NCBI RefSeq assembly: GCF_003991585.1
Contig: NZ_PQSP01000001.1
Coordinates: forward strand, 845,345-909,344
DNA from: Saezia sanguinis
Lineage (GTDB): Bacteria > Pseudomonadota > Gammaproteobacteria > Burkholderiales > Burkholderiaceae_C
Length of the DNA stretch: 64,000 bases
Direction: 5' to 3'
Shown here: positions 28,103-38,289 of the stretch, piece after piece
Layout of the letters: every line of letters starts with the position of its first letter
Numbering within the stretch: position 1 is the first letter of the stretch
Notes under the pieces: generated by a model
Seen by the model: only the letters and a program-made list of their open reading frames with translations
Database searches by the model: none
Told to the model about the DNA's origin: nothing
Program-made: the position numbers and the translations under genes

Positions 28103-29416
28103 TTACTTACGCTTGTCCATGGTAGGTACATCGCGTCTTGGAGAACCAATATACAACTGACGCGGACGACCAATCTTATAATCCGGATCGCTCATCATTT
28201 CGTTGAGTTGTGCAATCCAGCCCACCGTACGTGCCAATGCAAAAATGGCTGTGAACATCGGCACCGGAATGCCAATCGCACGCTGCACAATGCCTGAATA
28301 GAAGTCCACATTTGGATACAGTTTACGCTGCACAAAATAATCATCTTCCAGCGCAATCTTTTCCAGTGTCATTGCCAGTTTGAACAGCGGATCATTTTCC
28401 AGACCCAGCTCAACCAGCACTTCTTTACAGGTTTCCTGCATCAGCTTGGCACGCGGGTCATAGTTTTTATACACGCGGTGACCAAAACCCATCAGGCGCA
28501 CGCCGGAAGATTTGTCTTTAACCTGGTTGATGAATTCACCAATTTTTTCCACACCGCCCATTTTCTGGATGTCTTCCAGCATATTCAGGCAGGCTTCATT
28601 GGCGCCACCATGCGCCGGGCCCCACAGGCAGGCCACACCAGCGGAAATTGCAGCAATCGGATTGGTTCCGGAAGAGCCGCACAAACGCACGGTTGACGTC
28701 GATGCATTCTGCTCATGGTCAGCGTGCAGGATGAAAATACGATCCAGCGCACGCACCACAGCATCGTTGGCTTTGTATTCTTCACAAGGCGTGGCAAACA
28801 TCATCCGGCAGAAGTTTTCTGCATAGGAGAGCTTGTTGTCCGGATACATAAAGGGCTCGCCCTTATTGTATTTATAGGTCATGGCTACCAGCGTAGGCAT
28901 CTTGGAAATCAGCCGATGCGCTGCAATGGCGCGGTGCTCGGGGTTATGCACGTCCATGTGGTCGTGGTAAAACGCTGACATCGCACCGACCAGCCCTGTC
29001 ATCACAGCCATCGGATGCGCATCACGGCGGAAACCACGCAGGAAGAAATGCATCTGTTCATGCATCATGGTGTGGTGCATGATCGTTTCATTGAATGTCT
29101 TCTTCTGGTCAGCGTTGGGCAACTCGCCTTCCAACAACAGATAAGCCACTTCAAGGAAGTCGCACTTTGTTGCCAGTTGCTCGATCGGGTAGCCCCGATA
29201 AAGCAGTTCACCCTTATCCCCATCAATATAAGTGATTGACGAGCCGCATGACGCTGTAGACATAAAGCCAGGGTCATAGGTAAATTTATCAGTCTGCGCA
29301 TACAGCTTTCTGATATCAATCACATCCGGACCAATTGTTCCTTTGTAAATAGGCAGCTCGACGCTGGGGCTGCCATCACTGAAAGAAATACTGGCTTTTG
29401 TTTCTGAAGGTGTCAT
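28103..29416 (-). CDS. gltA: Citrate synthase
   Basis: Condenses oxaloacetate and acetyl-CoA, the entry step of the TCA cycle. The 437-residue type II (hexameric, NADH-sensitive type) enzyme has the catalytic histidines in [11 protein letters not shown] and [14 protein letters not shown] and the aspartate in the C-terminal [10 protein letters not shown] block. The N-terminal beta domain ([17 protein letters not shown]) is typical of Gram-negative GltA. It is the last gene of sdhC-sdhD-sdhA-sdhB-sdhE-gltA and ends at a terminator. Confidence 0.98.
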   Translation of the reverse strand: MTPSETKASISFSDGSPSVELPIYKGTIGPDVIDIRKLYAQTDKFTYDPGFMSTASCGSSITYIDGDKGELLYRGYPIEQLATKCDFLEVAYLLLEGELPNADQKKTFNETIMHHTMMHEQMHFFLRGFRRDAHPMAVMTGLVGAMSAFYHDHMDVHNPEHRAIAAHRLISKMPTLVAMTYKYNKGEPFMYPDNKLSYAENFCRMMFATPCEEYKANDAVVRALDRIFILHADHEQNASTSTVRLCGSSGTNPIAAISAGVACLWGPAHGGANEACLNMLEDIQKMGGVEKIGEFINQVKDKSSGVRLMGFGHRVYKNYDPRAKLMQETCKEVLVELGLENDPLFKLAMTLEKIALEDDYFVQRKLYPNVDFYSGIVQRAIGIPVPMFTAIFALARTVGWIAQLNEMMSDPDYKIGRPRQLYIGSPRRDVPTMDKRK

Positions 29417-29436
29417 CTCTGTTCCTTTTTTATCAT

Positions 29437-29715
29437 CTACTTTTTTACCTTGACCTGTCGTATCTGTTCAAGCACGGCCTTGACCTCGGGCGTATCCAAC
29501 TCGCCCTGCGGCTCTTTACGTGCCATCAGCAAATCCAGCAGATCACTGTCACTGAGCTCCATCAAGCTCAATAATGCTAAAGCCTGTGGTTGTGACAAAT
29601 TGTCTCCGTAACAAGAAAAAAACCGCTCAATGAGCAGATCATTTTCCAGCATACCGCGCCGGCAGCGCCAGCGCAGTAACCCTAAGTTCAGAGGGGTATC
29701 AGCCTCTTGCGTCAT
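29437..29715 (-). CDS. sdhE: Succinate dehydrogenase assembly factor SdhE (FAD assembly)
   Basis: A 92-residue protein of the DUF339/SdhE family that helps attach FAD covalently to SdhA. The RGxxE motif is present as [14 protein letters not shown] near residues 18-31, and the rest is the expected short helical bundle. It sits between sdhB and gltA, the standard position in this order, with 20 bases to gltA. Confidence 0.95.
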   Translation of the reverse strand: MTQEADTPLNLGLLRWRCRRGMLENDLLIERFFSCYGDNLSQPQALALLSLMELSDSDLLDLLMARKEPQGELDTPEVKAVLEQIRQVKVKK

Positions 29716-29781
29716 TTTAGGCCTTCATCTCTCTTGTTTCAAATGAGTTCTTAATAACGTCACCGTGCTTGTTTGCATTGA

Positions 29782-30489
29782 TCAAACAGCACGTCTTACC
29801 ATCATTTCCTTGATTTTGCCAATGGCCTTGGTCGGATTCAGACTCTTCGGACAAACATCCACACAGTTCATAATGGTATGACAACGGAATAACCGATAAG
29901 GATCCTCCAGATTATCCAGACGCTCTTCAGTCCCTTTGTCCCGGCTGTCCGCCAGGAAACGGTATGCCTGCAACAGGCCGGCAGGACCAACGAATTTATC
30001 CGGATTCCACCAGAAGCTCGGGCAACTGGTAGAACAACTGGCGCACAGAATACATTCATAAAGGCCATTGAGCTCTTCACGCTCTTCCGGTGACTGCAGG
30101 CGCTCTTTTTCAGGCGGTGGGTCGTCGTTGATCAGATAAGGTTTGATCGAGTTGTACTGATTGAAAAAGTGCGTCATATCCACAATCAGATCCCGGATCA
30201 CCGGCAGACCGGGCAAGGGCTTGAGCACAATCGGATCAGCCAGGCTGCGCAGATTAGCCAGACAGGACAAACCGTTCTTGCCGTTGATGTTCATTGCATC
30301 AGACCCGCACACGCCTTCGCGGCATGAACGACGGAATGACAGTGTCGGATCAATCGCCTTGAGCTTAACCAGTGCATCCAGCAGCATGCGTTCATGCCCT
30401 TCGAGTTCAATCTCGATGGTCTGCATGTAGGGTTTCTCATCCTTATCCGGATCGTAGCGGTAAATTTTGAAAGTACGTTTGATTGTCAT
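29782..30489 (-). CDS. sdhB: Succinate dehydrogenase iron-sulfur subunit
   Basis: Carries electrons from the SdhA flavin to quinone through three Fe-S clusters. The cysteine sets are present in order: CREGVCGSD with a later C in NGLSC ([2Fe-2S]), CILCASCSTSCPSFWW ([4Fe-4S]) and CHTIMNCVDVCPKSLNP ([3Fe-4S]). At 235 residues it is normal length. It lies 33 bases downstream of sdhA. Confidence 0.98.
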   Translation of the reverse strand: MTIKRTFKIYRYDPDKDEKPYMQTIEIELEGHERMLLDALVKLKAIDPTLSFRRSCREGVCGSDAMNINGKNGLSCLANLRSLADPIVLKPLPGLPVIRDLIVDMTHFFNQYNSIKPYLINDDPPPEKERLQSPEEREELNGLYECILCASCSTSCPSFWWNPDKFVGPAGLLQAYRFLADSRDKGTEERLDNLEDPYRLFRCHTIMNCVDVCPKSLNPTKAIGKIKEMMVRRAV

Positions 30490-30522
30490 GGGGAATTACT
30501 TTCTTAAAACCTTGTTGATATA

Positions 30523-32331
30523 TTAAAAAGTACGGGGCTTGGGCGGTACGGTAGGCACCGTCAATGGCTGCATACGCACAGGTTTATATTCCAGGTGGTT
30601 GTCTTCACTGAACCACAGGGTATGTTTAAGCCATTCCTGGTCATTACGGCCCAATGGATGATCAGGATCATCTGCCGGGCGTTCATAATCATCCACCGAG
30701 TGCGCACCGCGGCACTCATGGCGTGCAGCAGCAGACAGCATCGTTGCCTTGGCAACCTCGATCAGGTTCTCCACTTCCAGCGCCTCCATGCGCGCTGTAT
30801 TCCAGACCATCGATTTATCCTTGAGCGTAATACCCGGCACACGCTCGGCAATCTTCATGATCTCCTTGACACCTTCATCCATCTTGGCCTGGGTGCGGAA
30901 CACGCCCGCATGCGTTTGCATGCACTGGCGAATATCGTTCGCCACATTCTGTGCATACTCGCCACCGGTCGATTGATCCAGATGTGCCACACGTGCCAAG
31001 GCGGCATCTGCCGCGTCGGCGGGCAGATCCTTGTGCGAACGTGTCTGCTTGCACAAATCCACCATGTGGTTACCAGCCGAGCGGCCAAACACCACCAGAT
31101 CCAGCAGCGAGTTGGTGCCCAGACGGTTGGCGCCATGCACGCTGACGCAGGAGCATTCGCCTACCGCGTACAGACCATTCACCACCTTCTGATTGCCCTG
31201 TCCGTCAGGCACAACCACCTGCCCGTTCACATTGGTCGGAATGCCGCCCATCTGATAGTGAATGGTCGGCACCACCGGGATAGGCTCTTTGGTGATATCC
31301 ACGTTGGCAAAATTCAAACCGATTTCAAATACGGAAGGCAGCCGTTTATGGATGGTTTCAGCACCCAGGTGATCCAGCTTCAGCAGCACATAATCTTTAT
31401 TGGGACCACAGCCACGGCCTTCTTTGATTTCCTGGTCCATTGAGCGCGATACAAAATCGCGCGGTGCCAGATCCTTCAGTGTCGGCGCATAACGCTCCAT
31501 GAAACGCTCGCCTTCGCTGTTGATCAGAATCGCGCCTTCACCACGGCAGCCTTCTGTCAGCAACACACCGGCGCCAGCCACACCTGTGGGGTGGAACTGC
31601 CAGAACTCCATATCCTGCAACGGTATGCCGGCACGCGCCACCATACCCAAACCATCGCCGGTATTAATAAACGCGTTGGTAGACGCCTGGAATACACGCC
31701 CTGCACCACCCGTAGCCAGCAAAGTGGCCTTGGCCTCCAGCACATAAATGTCGCCGGTTTCAAGCTCCATGGCCGTCACGCCCACCACATCGCCATCAGC
31801 ATCGCGGATCAAATCCAGCGCCATCCATTCCACAAAGAAATTGGTATGCGCTTTCACATTCTGCTGATACAGCGTATGCAGCAATGCATGCCCGGTACGG
31901 TCAGCGGCCGCACAGGCACGCTGCACCGGCTTTTCACCATGGTTAGCGGTATGGCCGCCGAAAGGACGCTGGTAAATCGTACCATCGGCATTGCGGTCAA
32001 ACGGCATGCCGAAGTGCTCCAGCTCATACACCGCAGCAGGTGCCTGGCGGCACATGAACTCAATGGCATCCTGATCGCCCAGCCAGTCCGAGCCTTTCAC
32101 CGTATCGTAAAAGTGCCATTCCCAGCTATCCTCAGACATGTTGCCTAACGAGGCACCAATACCGCCCTGCGCAGCCACTGTGTGCGAGCGGGTAGGAAAT
32201 ACTTTTGATAAAACAGCCACGCTTAAACCTGCGCGTGACATCTGCAATGCGGCCCGCATACCGGAACCACCGGCACCAACGATGACCACATCGAACTGAC
32301 GCTTGGGGAGTTTTTTTGTAGTTACTGACAT
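30523..32331 (-). CDS. sdhA: Succinate dehydrogenase flavoprotein subunit
   Basis: The catalytic subunit that oxidises succinate to fumarate. The 602-residue protein has the N-terminal FAD loop VVIVGAGGSGMRAAL, the histidine for covalent FAD in SHTVAAQGGIGASLGN, the substrate arginine and histidine region, and HGANRLGTNSLLDLVVFGR. The C-terminal domain ends with RPADDPDHPLGRNDQEWLKH. If rhodoquinone is made by the neighbouring rquA, this same complex could work in reverse. Confidence 0.98.
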   Translation of the reverse strand: MSVTTKKLPKRQFDVVIVGAGGSGMRAALQMSRAGLSVAVLSKVFPTRSHTVAAQGGIGASLGNMSEDSWEWHFYDTVKGSDWLGDQDAIEFMCRQAPAAVYELEHFGMPFDRNADGTIYQRPFGGHTANHGEKPVQRACAAADRTGHALLHTLYQQNVKAHTNFFVEWMALDLIRDADGDVVGVTAMELETGDIYVLEAKATLLATGGAGRVFQASTNAFINTGDGLGMVARAGIPLQDMEFWQFHPTGVAGAGVLLTEGCRGEGAILINSEGERFMERYAPTLKDLAPRDFVSRSMDQEIKEGRGCGPNKDYVLLKLDHLGAETIHKRLPSVFEIGLNFANVDITKEPIPVVPTIHYQMGGIPTNVNGQVVVPDGQGNQKVVNGLYAVGECSCVSVHGANRLGTNSLLDLVVFGRSAGNHMVDLCKQTRSHKDLPADAADAALARVAHLDQSTGGEYAQNVANDIRQCMQTHAGVFRTQAKMDEGVKEIMKIAERVPGITLKDKSMVWNTARMEALEVENLIEVAKATMLSAAARHECRGAHSVDDYERPADDPDHPLGRNDQEWLKHTLWFSEDNHLEYKPVRMQPLTVPTVPPKPRTF

Positions 32332-32343
32332 TTTAATTTTTCC

Positions 32344-32709
32344 TCACAGACTCCAAAGCACTTGAATCGCCCACCCTGAGCAGCCAATCAGCCATACCAG
32401 CGTAAACACGTGTAAAAACAATCGCAAACCTACCGGTTTGATATAGTCCATGAAAACATCACGGACCCCCACCCAGACGTGGTAGAGCAAAGCCAGAATG
32501 GTAAGCAGCGTTAAAATTTTCATCCACTGCGGCGTAAATACGGCAACCCAGCCTTCATAACCCAAAGCGCCGGAAGTGCAGATCACACGCAACGCCAGCA
32601 CCACAATGAACAACGCCATCAAAACAGCGGTAACACGCTGTGCCAGCCAGTCTTTCAAGCCGTAATGCGCACCGACCACCAGCCGTTTAGAACCATATGT
32701 TGTAGACAT
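32344..32709 (-). CDS. sdhD: Succinate dehydrogenase membrane anchor subunit
   Basis: A 121-residue protein with three membrane helices. It keeps the DW.(A/Q)QR motif (KDWLAQRVTAVLM) near residues 19-31 and the heme-ligand region YHVWVGVRDVFMDYI. Together with SdhC it holds heme b and the quinone site. It overlaps the sdhA leader closely (12 bases). Confidence 0.94.
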   Translation of the reverse strand: MSTTYGSKRLVVGAHYGLKDWLAQRVTAVLMALFIVVLALRVICTSGALGYEGWVAVFTPQWMKILTLLTILALLYHVWVGVRDVFMDYIKPVGLRLFLHVFTLVWLIGCSGWAIQVLWSL

Positions 32710-32731
32710 TTTTTCGACTCCTGATCAATGC

Positions 32732-33160
32732 TTAATACAAGCCAAACAATTTGGCACCCAGCCCAGCCGTAAGCAGCAACGACACAATCAGCGAAATGAT
32801 TGCGGTTGACTTACCCTGCTCTTTGCTGACGTTGTGATGCACGTCGGCCATCACATGGCGCAAACCGGCACACAGGTGGTGCATCAAGGCCCAGATCAAT
32901 CCCAGGCACACCAGCTTGACAAACCAGCCCGGCACAAAAGCGCAGCCGTTATCAATGAAGTTGGTAAATACCGCATAAGTTTCTTTACTGCGCAAACTGG
33001 CATCAAACATCCATATCACAAACGGCAACAGGATGAACATGATCACCCCGGTAATACGATGAAGAATGGAAACCCATGCCGCAATCGGCATGCGATAACT
33101 CAAGATGTCACCCAGTCCGATGTTTCGGATCTCTGGGCGCTTTTTTGCTTGATCTTGCAT
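32732..33160 (-). CDS. sdhC: Succinate dehydrogenase cytochrome b556 subunit
   Basis: A 142-residue three-helix protein with the signature SILHRITGVIMF (residues about 31-42; quinone-site Ser and Arg) and the heme histidine in LMHHLCAGLRHVMADVHH. First gene of the sdh operon; AGAAGG lies upstream of the ATG. The 200-base region upstream faces the gntR gene and should hold the operon promoter. Confidence 0.95.
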   Translation of the reverse strand: MQDQAKKRPEIRNIGLGDILSYRMPIAAWVSILHRITGVIMFILLPFVIWMFDASLRSKETYAVFTNFIDNGCAFVPGWFVKLVCLGLIWALMHHLCAGLRHVMADVHHNVSKEQGKSTAIISLIVSLLLTAGLGAKLFGLY

Positions 33161-33364
33161 AACAAGGCGCCTTCTTTATTAAAGTAAATATCATGGGAGG
33201 AACAATAGATAACACCAGGAATTGTAGTTCAAGGGTTTGCCCGCAAAGCACAAAACCCCCATATGATGCTATCGTGATTTTCGGGGATCAGTGTCAAATT
33301 TCGTTTTCTTAGTCTGTGTTGTCTCCATCAACTTTTATTACATCAGCAAAACAAATACTGCGTT

Positions 33365-34138
33365 TTAATTCAACTCGTTACGGTAATAATAATCTTCAGT
33401 ACGGTAAAAGCCGCGCCGGTACTCCACCGGCACATCTCCGTACGTATACGATGTGCGCAAAACCTGCAACAAAGGCAAACCTTCATCAACCTGTAGCAAT
33501 GCTGCCACATCTTTGGTGGCAGCAATTGCCGAGATCTGTTCCGTAGCGCGGATCATGCGCACACCATACTCTGATTCAAACAGTGCATACATCGGCCCGC
33601 GGTATTTGGATAAACGTTGCGCGGTCAATGTCTCAAACAATTTATAGGGCAGCCAGATCTCATCCAGCACCACCGGTGCCTGGTCTGAACTCAGCACACG
33701 CCGGATCTCCAGCACCTGCTTATCGCCTTTCAACTGCAGCACAGATGCCACGTTGGCCGGTGCTTTCAAGCTCTGGCAGTCAATGAAACGCCGATGCAAT
33801 GGGCGCACCTCACCATTGTTGGGCTGCAAACGTAAAAAACGATACTGAATTTTTTCTTCGTGGTGGGTCGCAACAAACGTTCCCTTACCCTGTTTGCGCA
33901 CCAGCAAATTCTCTGCCGACAATTCGTCAATTGCTTTGCGGACTGTCCCCTGGCTCACCCCGAAACGCGCAGCCAGTTCAATTTCGCTGGGAATAACCTC
34001 GCCTGGTTTCCATTCGGCAGAACGCAAACTCGCAATAATCAAGTTCTTGATCTGGCGGTATAAAGGACTGTAAGATGGCGTAGCAGCCTCTTCTGTTTTT
34101 GCAGTCGCAGATGGTTTTGTATTTTCAGGCATGGTCAT
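33365..34138 (-). CDS. GntR-family transcriptional regulator (HutC/UTRA type)
   Basis: A repressor-type protein with an N-terminal GntR winged helix (SPLYRQIKNLI to IPSEIELAARFGVSQGTVRKAIDELSAENLLVRKQGKGTFV) and a C-terminal UTRA ligand domain. This gene lies between sdhC and divergent mdh in nearly all Burkholderiales, so it probably controls TCA-cycle genes. A perfect palindrome sits just upstream (34191-34210). I use the ATG at 34138; a longer start at 34171 is also open. The ligand is unknown. Confidence 0.88.
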   Translation of the reverse strand: MTMPENTKPSATAKTEEAATPSYSPLYRQIKNLIIASLRSAEWKPGEVIPSEIELAARFGVSQGTVRKAIDELSAENLLVRKQGKGTFVATHHEEKIQYRFLRLQPNNGEVRPLHRRFIDCQSLKAPANVASVLQLKGDKQVLEIRRVLSSDQAPVVLDEIWLPYKLFETLTAQRLSKYRGPMYALFESEYGVRMIRATEQISAIAATKDVAALLQVDEGLPLLQVLRTSYTYGDVPVEYRRGFYRTEDYYYRNELN

Positions 34139-34190
34139 CGTTGTGATACAAACATATGTCCTGGCAATCATAACAAGATGTTTGATTCTT

Positions 34191-34210
34191 TATATCTTAC
34201 ATAAGATATA
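34191..34210. promoter_or_regulatory. Palindromic operator in the gntR-mdh divergent promoter
   Basis: TATATCTTA-CA-TAAGATATA is a perfect 9-base inverted repeat, the size expected for a GntR dimer, placed between gntR and mdh. It probably serves autoregulation and mdh control. Confidence 0.65.
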
Positions 34211-34380
34211 AGACTATTGACGACGTGCCACCCCTTTTCTGGACTCTTCCACTATGATATCGATCATTTTCTGATGTACAACTCTCCCCATTGGAACGAC
34301 AATGTACTGTTCGACACACAGGAAATCATAGACTAAGCGTTTATAAACGCCTAAATACAAAAACTGATATGGAGTCATCA

Positions 34381-35370
34381 ATGAACAAAAAACCCGTTCG
34401 CGTTGCCGTCACTGGTGCCGCAGGTCAAATTGGCTATTCGCTGTTATTCAGAATTGCATCCGGTGAAATGCTTGGCAAAGACCAGCCCGTCATTCTGCAA
34501 CTGCTTGAAATTCCTAATGAAAAAGCACAGCAAGCGCTTAAAGGCGTCATGATGGAACTGGAAGACTGCGCCTTCCCGCTGCTCGCAGGTATGGAAGCCC
34601 ACAGCGACCCGATGACCGCATTCAAAGACATCGACTATGCTTTGCTGGTTGGTGCCCGTCCGCGCGGCCCTGGTATGGAGCGCAAAGACCTGCTGTCTGC
34701 CAACGCCCAAATCTTTACCGAGCAGGGCAAGGCGCTGAATGCCGTTGCAAGCCGTCGCGTTAAAGTCCTGGTGGTCGGCAACCCGGCCAACACCAATGCG
34801 TATATTGCCATGAAGTCAGCGCCCGACCTGCCGGCGAAAAACTTCACAGCCATGCTGCGCCTGGACCATAACCGCGCACTGGCTCAGTTGTCTACCAAAC
34901 TGAAAAAACCCGTTACCGCATTTGAAAAACTGTGCGTATGGGGCAACCATTCCCCAACCATGTATGCGGACTATCGTTTTGCCACAGCAGACGGCCAAAG
35001 CGTTAAAGACGCCATCAACGATCAGGAATGGAACAAAAACGTGTTCCTGCCCACCGTTGGCAAACGTGGTGCCGCCATCATTGAAGCACGCGGCCTGTCA
35101 TCAGCCGCATCGGCTGCTAATGCGGCCATTGAGCACATGCGCGACTGGGCACTGGGCTCCAATGGCGCCTGGGTGACCATGGGTGTGCCTTCCAATGGTG
35201 AATACGGTATTCCAAAAGAAGTCGTTTTCGGCTTCCCGGTTACCACCAGCAACGGTGAATACAAAATCGTGGAAGGACTGGAAATCGATGAATTCTCTAA
35301 AGAACGTATCGCCCTGACACTCAAAGAGTTGCAGGAAGAACAGGATGGCGTGAAGGGCCTGTTGAAATAA
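34381..35370 (+). CDS. mdh: Malate dehydrogenase
   Basis: NAD-dependent oxidation of malate to oxaloacetate in the TCA cycle. The 329-residue protein starts [23 protein letters not shown], with the TGAAGQIGY nucleotide loop typical of the cytosolic-type bacterial MDH. The catalytic pair is in RLDHNRA (Asp) and [11 protein letters not shown] (His). The ATG at 34381 has GGAG six bases upstream; an upstream TTG frame (34291) adds residues unlike the family. Divergent from gntR. Confidence 0.97.
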   Translation: MNKKPVRVAVTGAAGQIGYSLLFRIASGEMLGKDQPVILQLLEIPNEKAQQALKGVMMELEDCAFPLLAGMEAHSDPMTAFKDIDYALLVGARPRGPGMERKDLLSANAQIFTEQGKALNAVASRRVKVLVVGNPANTNAYIAMKSAPDLPAKNFTAMLRLDHNRALAQLSTKLKKPVTAFEKLCVWGNHSPTMYADYRFATADGQSVKDAINDQEWNKNVFLPTVGKRGAAIIEARGLSSAASAANAAIEHMRDWALGSNGAWVTMGVPSNGEYGIPKEVVFGFPVTTSNGEYKIVEGLEIDEFSKERIALTLKELQEEQDGVKGLLK

Positions 35371-35425
35371 TTGGCATCGCCCCATTATTTCAGCAGCAGT
35401 TAACACACATCTGCTGTATCGCATG

Positions 35426-35452
35426 AAAGGCCGTTTTTAAACGGCCTTTTTT
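35426..35452 (+). terminator. rho-independent terminator after mdh
   Basis: An 11-base inverted repeat (35426-35436 with 35439-35449) followed by a T-run ends the mdh transcript. Confidence 0.9.
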
Positions 35453-35639
35453 CATGGCAATAAGCATCAGCATCCCGCGCTGAATTCATTCATACCCCAC
35501 CTTTGCATTGCTTCATACCTGTTTTGCAACAAAGCATGTTTCAGAGCAAAATCCAGATTTTTGGCATTCCACTGAACTGCCAACACACCCTAGTCTGGAT
35601 ACAATACGTGCCATACACACCGAACCACATACAGAACTC

Positions 35640-36647
35640 ATGAATACACTCTTGCCACAAGATGCCCTGTTTGACGGCAATGCAGAGCCATGGACCAGCC
35701 TGCCTGTCTGCGACCACTATGCCGGTATCGAAAAACGCATGATCAAAAGCCTTGAAATGCAGGCAGAAATGGGCCCCGTTTTTGATGTCACGCTGGATGC
35801 AGAAGATGGCGCGCCAATTGGGGGAGAAAACGACCATATTGAATTAATCGCCTCCATCATCAATTCCGAGGCCAATCTTTACAACCGTGTCGGTGCCCGC
35901 GTACACCCCGTTACACACCCGGCTTTTGAAAATGATGTGCGCATGTTGTTTAAACACGGCATTTCCCGCCTGGCTTATCTCATGCTGCCCAAAGCCAGAA
36001 ATCTGGATGACGTACGCAACGCCATTGCGTTTATCAGCCGCTGCGCTGATGAAGCCAATGCACCGCTGCCCCCATTGCATGCACTGATCGAAACCCATGG
36101 CGCGTTGCACGACGTCTGGTCAATCGCCGGCCTGGCGCAGATACAGTCACTTTCATTTGGCCTGATGGACTTTGTCTCTGCACACGGCGGAGCCATACCT
36201 GCCCAGGGAATGGGTGCCCAGGGGCAGTTTACACACCCTCTGGTGGTACGCGCCAAGCTTGAGATTGCAGCTTCTTGTCACGCCCACGGCAAAACACCAT
36301 CACACAGCGTCATTACCGAGTTTAATAATGCTGACATTGTCTTTGCAGCAGCACGCAAAGCCTGCCAGCAGTTCGGCTACACCCGCATGTGGAGCATTCA
36401 CCCCAGCCAGATCCGGCCCATCGTTGATGCGTTTAAGCCCGATCTGGTCGAAATCAATGACGCATGCCAGATTTTGATGCTGGCTTACCAGAACAACTGG
36501 GCCCCAATCCGTTACAAATCTGAAGGGCAGGACAGCCTGCATGACCGTGCCAGCTATCGCTACTACTGGCATATTTTGCGCCGCGCCAAACAAACAGGCT
36601 GCACCCTGCCGCAAGAGGTCGAACACCTGTTTTTTGAGCACCAATAA
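35640..36647 (+). CDS. HpcH/HpaI aldolase-family CoA ester lyase (CitE-like)
   Basis: A 335-residue protein of the CitE-like lyase family, which cleaves or hydrolyses malyl-CoA type esters using Mg2+. Visible family blocks are FDVTLDAEDGAPIGGENDH (metal and substrate acidic residues), NRVGARVHPVTHP, ALIETHGALHDVWSIAGL and MWSIHPSQIRPIVDAF. The gene follows mdh throughout Burkholderiales. The start at 35640 gives the conserved N-terminus DALFDGNAEPWTSLPVCDHYAG; the longer frame from 35508 is not supported. The exact substrate is not known. Confidence 0.88.
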   Translation: MNTLLPQDALFDGNAEPWTSLPVCDHYAGIEKRMIKSLEMQAEMGPVFDVTLDAEDGAPIGGENDHIELIASIINSEANLYNRVGARVHPVTHPAFENDVRMLFKHGISRLAYLMLPKARNLDDVRNAIAFISRCADEANAPLPPLHALIETHGALHDVWSIAGLAQIQSLSFGLMDFVSAHGGAIPAQGMGAQGQFTHPLVVRAKLEIAASCHAHGKTPSHSVITEFNNADIVFAAARKACQQFGYTRMWSIHPSQIRPIVDAFKPDLVEINDACQILMLAYQNNWAPIRYKSEGQDSLHDRASYRYYWHILRRAKQTGCTLPQEVEHLFFEHQ

Positions 36648-36896
36648 CGCACGTCAGCACAGCCGCATATCCTGGCAGCATTTCAAAAATTTCCTCAATT
36701 TCACAAGTGCGCTTCCAGGGGAAACAAAGAGGCCTTTGATCCTGAGTTTCTGCCGGGTCATACCATTGGTGTTATATTACGCATGAACTCTCAGGGCATT
36801 TGCGGGCTGATCGATCCCGTGAAACCGCCCCAAATAATTCGCCTGCGTATGCCAACGCTGCGACTGGATGGACCTTTTTCATGTCTTTGAAAGAAA

Positions 36897-37442
36897 ATGA
36901 CAAAATCTACTGAATCATCTGAAACACGGATCATTAAAAAATACGCCAACCGGCGACTGTACGATACCCAGACAGGCAGCCACCTGACACTGAGCGACAT
37001 CAGGCACCTGGTCGCGGAAGATGCGCAGTTCCAAATCGTTGACGCCAAAACCGGCGAAGATCTGACACGCAGCGTTTTACTGCAAATCATCAAAGAAGCC
37101 GAGAGCGAAGGCAACCCGATTCTCTCGGATGACTCACTTCGCGCCATTATCCGTTTCTACGGCCCGCTGCAAAGCATGATGGGCGGATACCTGGAAAAAA
37201 GCATCCAGTCGATGATGGAAATTCACACCCAGGCCAACGCGCAATCGTCCAAGGCATGGGAAACATTTCTGCACAACCAGATTCCGGCCATGCAAAATGT
37301 CATGAACCAGTACATGGAGCAAGCCAAGCAGCTTTACCTGAGCTCGCAAAACATGTTTGGCCTGTTCTCAGGCACACCGAATGCCGATGCCCCCAAAGAA
37401 ACCAGCACAACCAAAGGCAGCGACACTGGCAACGAGAAGTAA
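36897..37442 (+). CDS. phaR: Polyhydroxyalkanoate synthesis repressor PhaR
   Basis: A DNA-binding sensor that represses phasin and PHA genes until it is titrated by PHA granules. The 181-residue protein has the PHB accumulation N-terminal DNA-binding domain (RIIKKYANRRLYDTQTGSH, residues about 11-29, then LTLSDIRHLV) followed by the PHB_acc repeat (ILSDDSLRAIIRFYGPLQSMM) and a glutamine/methionine-rich amphipathic C-terminal part. Upstream of phaP on the opposite strand and sharing a terminator zone with it. Confidence 0.92.
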   Translation: MTKSTESSETRIIKKYANRRLYDTQTGSHLTLSDIRHLVAEDAQFQIVDAKTGEDLTRSVLLQIIKEAESEGNPILSDDSLRAIIRFYGPLQSMMGGYLEKSIQSMMEIHTQANAQSSKAWETFLHNQIPAMQNVMNQYMEQAKQLYLSSQNMFGLFSGTPNADAPKETSTTKGSDTGNEK

Positions 37443-37469
37443 CCATCCGCATTCACTGAATCAGGCATA

Positions 37470-37499
37470 AAAAAGGGTTCTCTGTAGAGAACCCTTTTT
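37470..37499. terminator. bidirectional rho-independent terminator
   Basis: A perfect 14-base inverted repeat (37470-37483 with 37486-37499) with A/T flanks lies between converging phaR and phaP. Confidence 0.9.
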
Positions 37500-37593
37500 A
37501 CTGCAGTAAACCGTATCTTCCATGTAGCACATTCAGCGCTGCCAGATCAGGACTCCCTTATCTTATGGAAGATATCTTGCTTAACTTACTGCA

Positions 37594-38157
37594 TTATTTT
37601 TTGCTGGTAGCTTTGGTTGCAGCAGTGGTAGCCTGAGCAGCAGCAGAAGCAGCAGCAGAAATACCGCCTTCTACCAGTTCAGAAGCCTGTTTAACAGTCT
37701 TCTGAGCGTTTTCATACAGTGTGTTAGCTGCATCAACAGCAGTTTTCCAAGCAGCAATCACGGGTTCTGAACCGCCAGGAGCGTTCTTGGCAACAGACTC
37801 AACGATTTCATGCAGGTCTTCTGTACCTTTTTTCAACTGGCTTTCGGCCAGCTTAGCAATTTCAGCCTGTGTTTTAGACAGAACGTCATACACTTCACGG
37901 TTGATTTCCAGCAGAGCGCCAGATTGTGCAGGAGCCTGAGCCAGAGCACTTTGGAATTCGGCAAAAGATTGGGGATCACGCACGTTCAATGCTTTTTGGA
38001 AAGTTTTGATGCTTTCGCTGGTGGCTGAACGCAGAGCTTTCAACTGCAGCTGAGACAGCTTTTCAACGCTGTCAAACACTTTGTCTGTCAGTTTTTGCAG
38101 TGTATCCAGGTTGCTCTTTTGTGCAGCCTGAAATTTTTCAGTATCAAATGCGGCCAT
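37594..38157 (-). CDS. phaP: Phasin (PHA granule surface protein)
   Basis: A 187-residue helical, amphipathic phasin that coats polyhydroxyalkanoate granules. It begins MAAFDTEKFQAAQKSNLDTL, matches the phasin_2 family through LSQLQLKALRSATSESIKTFQ and the DPQSFAEFQ region, and ends in an Ala/Thr/Lys-rich tail. AGGAGATACAAAC precedes the ATG at 38157; an in-frame start 11 codons upstream lacks a ribosome site. The promoter region contains a likely PhaR operator (38290-38312). Confidence 0.93.
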   Translation of the reverse strand: MAAFDTEKFQAAQKSNLDTLQKLTDKVFDSVEKLSQLQLKALRSATSESIKTFQKALNVRDPQSFAEFQSALAQAPAQSGALLEINREVYDVLSKTQAEIAKLAESQLKKGTEDLHEIVESVAKNAPGGSEPVIAAWKTAVDAANTLYENAQKTVKQASELVEGGISAAASAAAQATTAATKATSKK

Positions 38158-38289
38158 GTTTGTATCTCCTAAATATAAAAAATCGATCAAAGAATGAAAT
38201 CAGCAATTAGCAATTCCTGCGAGCAGCAATCCATCAAACAGCAGGACCTAGAACTGAATTGTGATGGAATTTTACATCAAATGCAAGAA

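Noticed and set aside
30595..31443. 282-codon plus-strand frame
   Set aside because: Antisense to sdhA, His-rich shadow.
37514..37574. Inverted repeat TATCTTCCAT/ATGGAAGATA with a 41-base loop after phaP
   Set aside because: Loop too long and no T-run; probably not a terminator, no other evidence.
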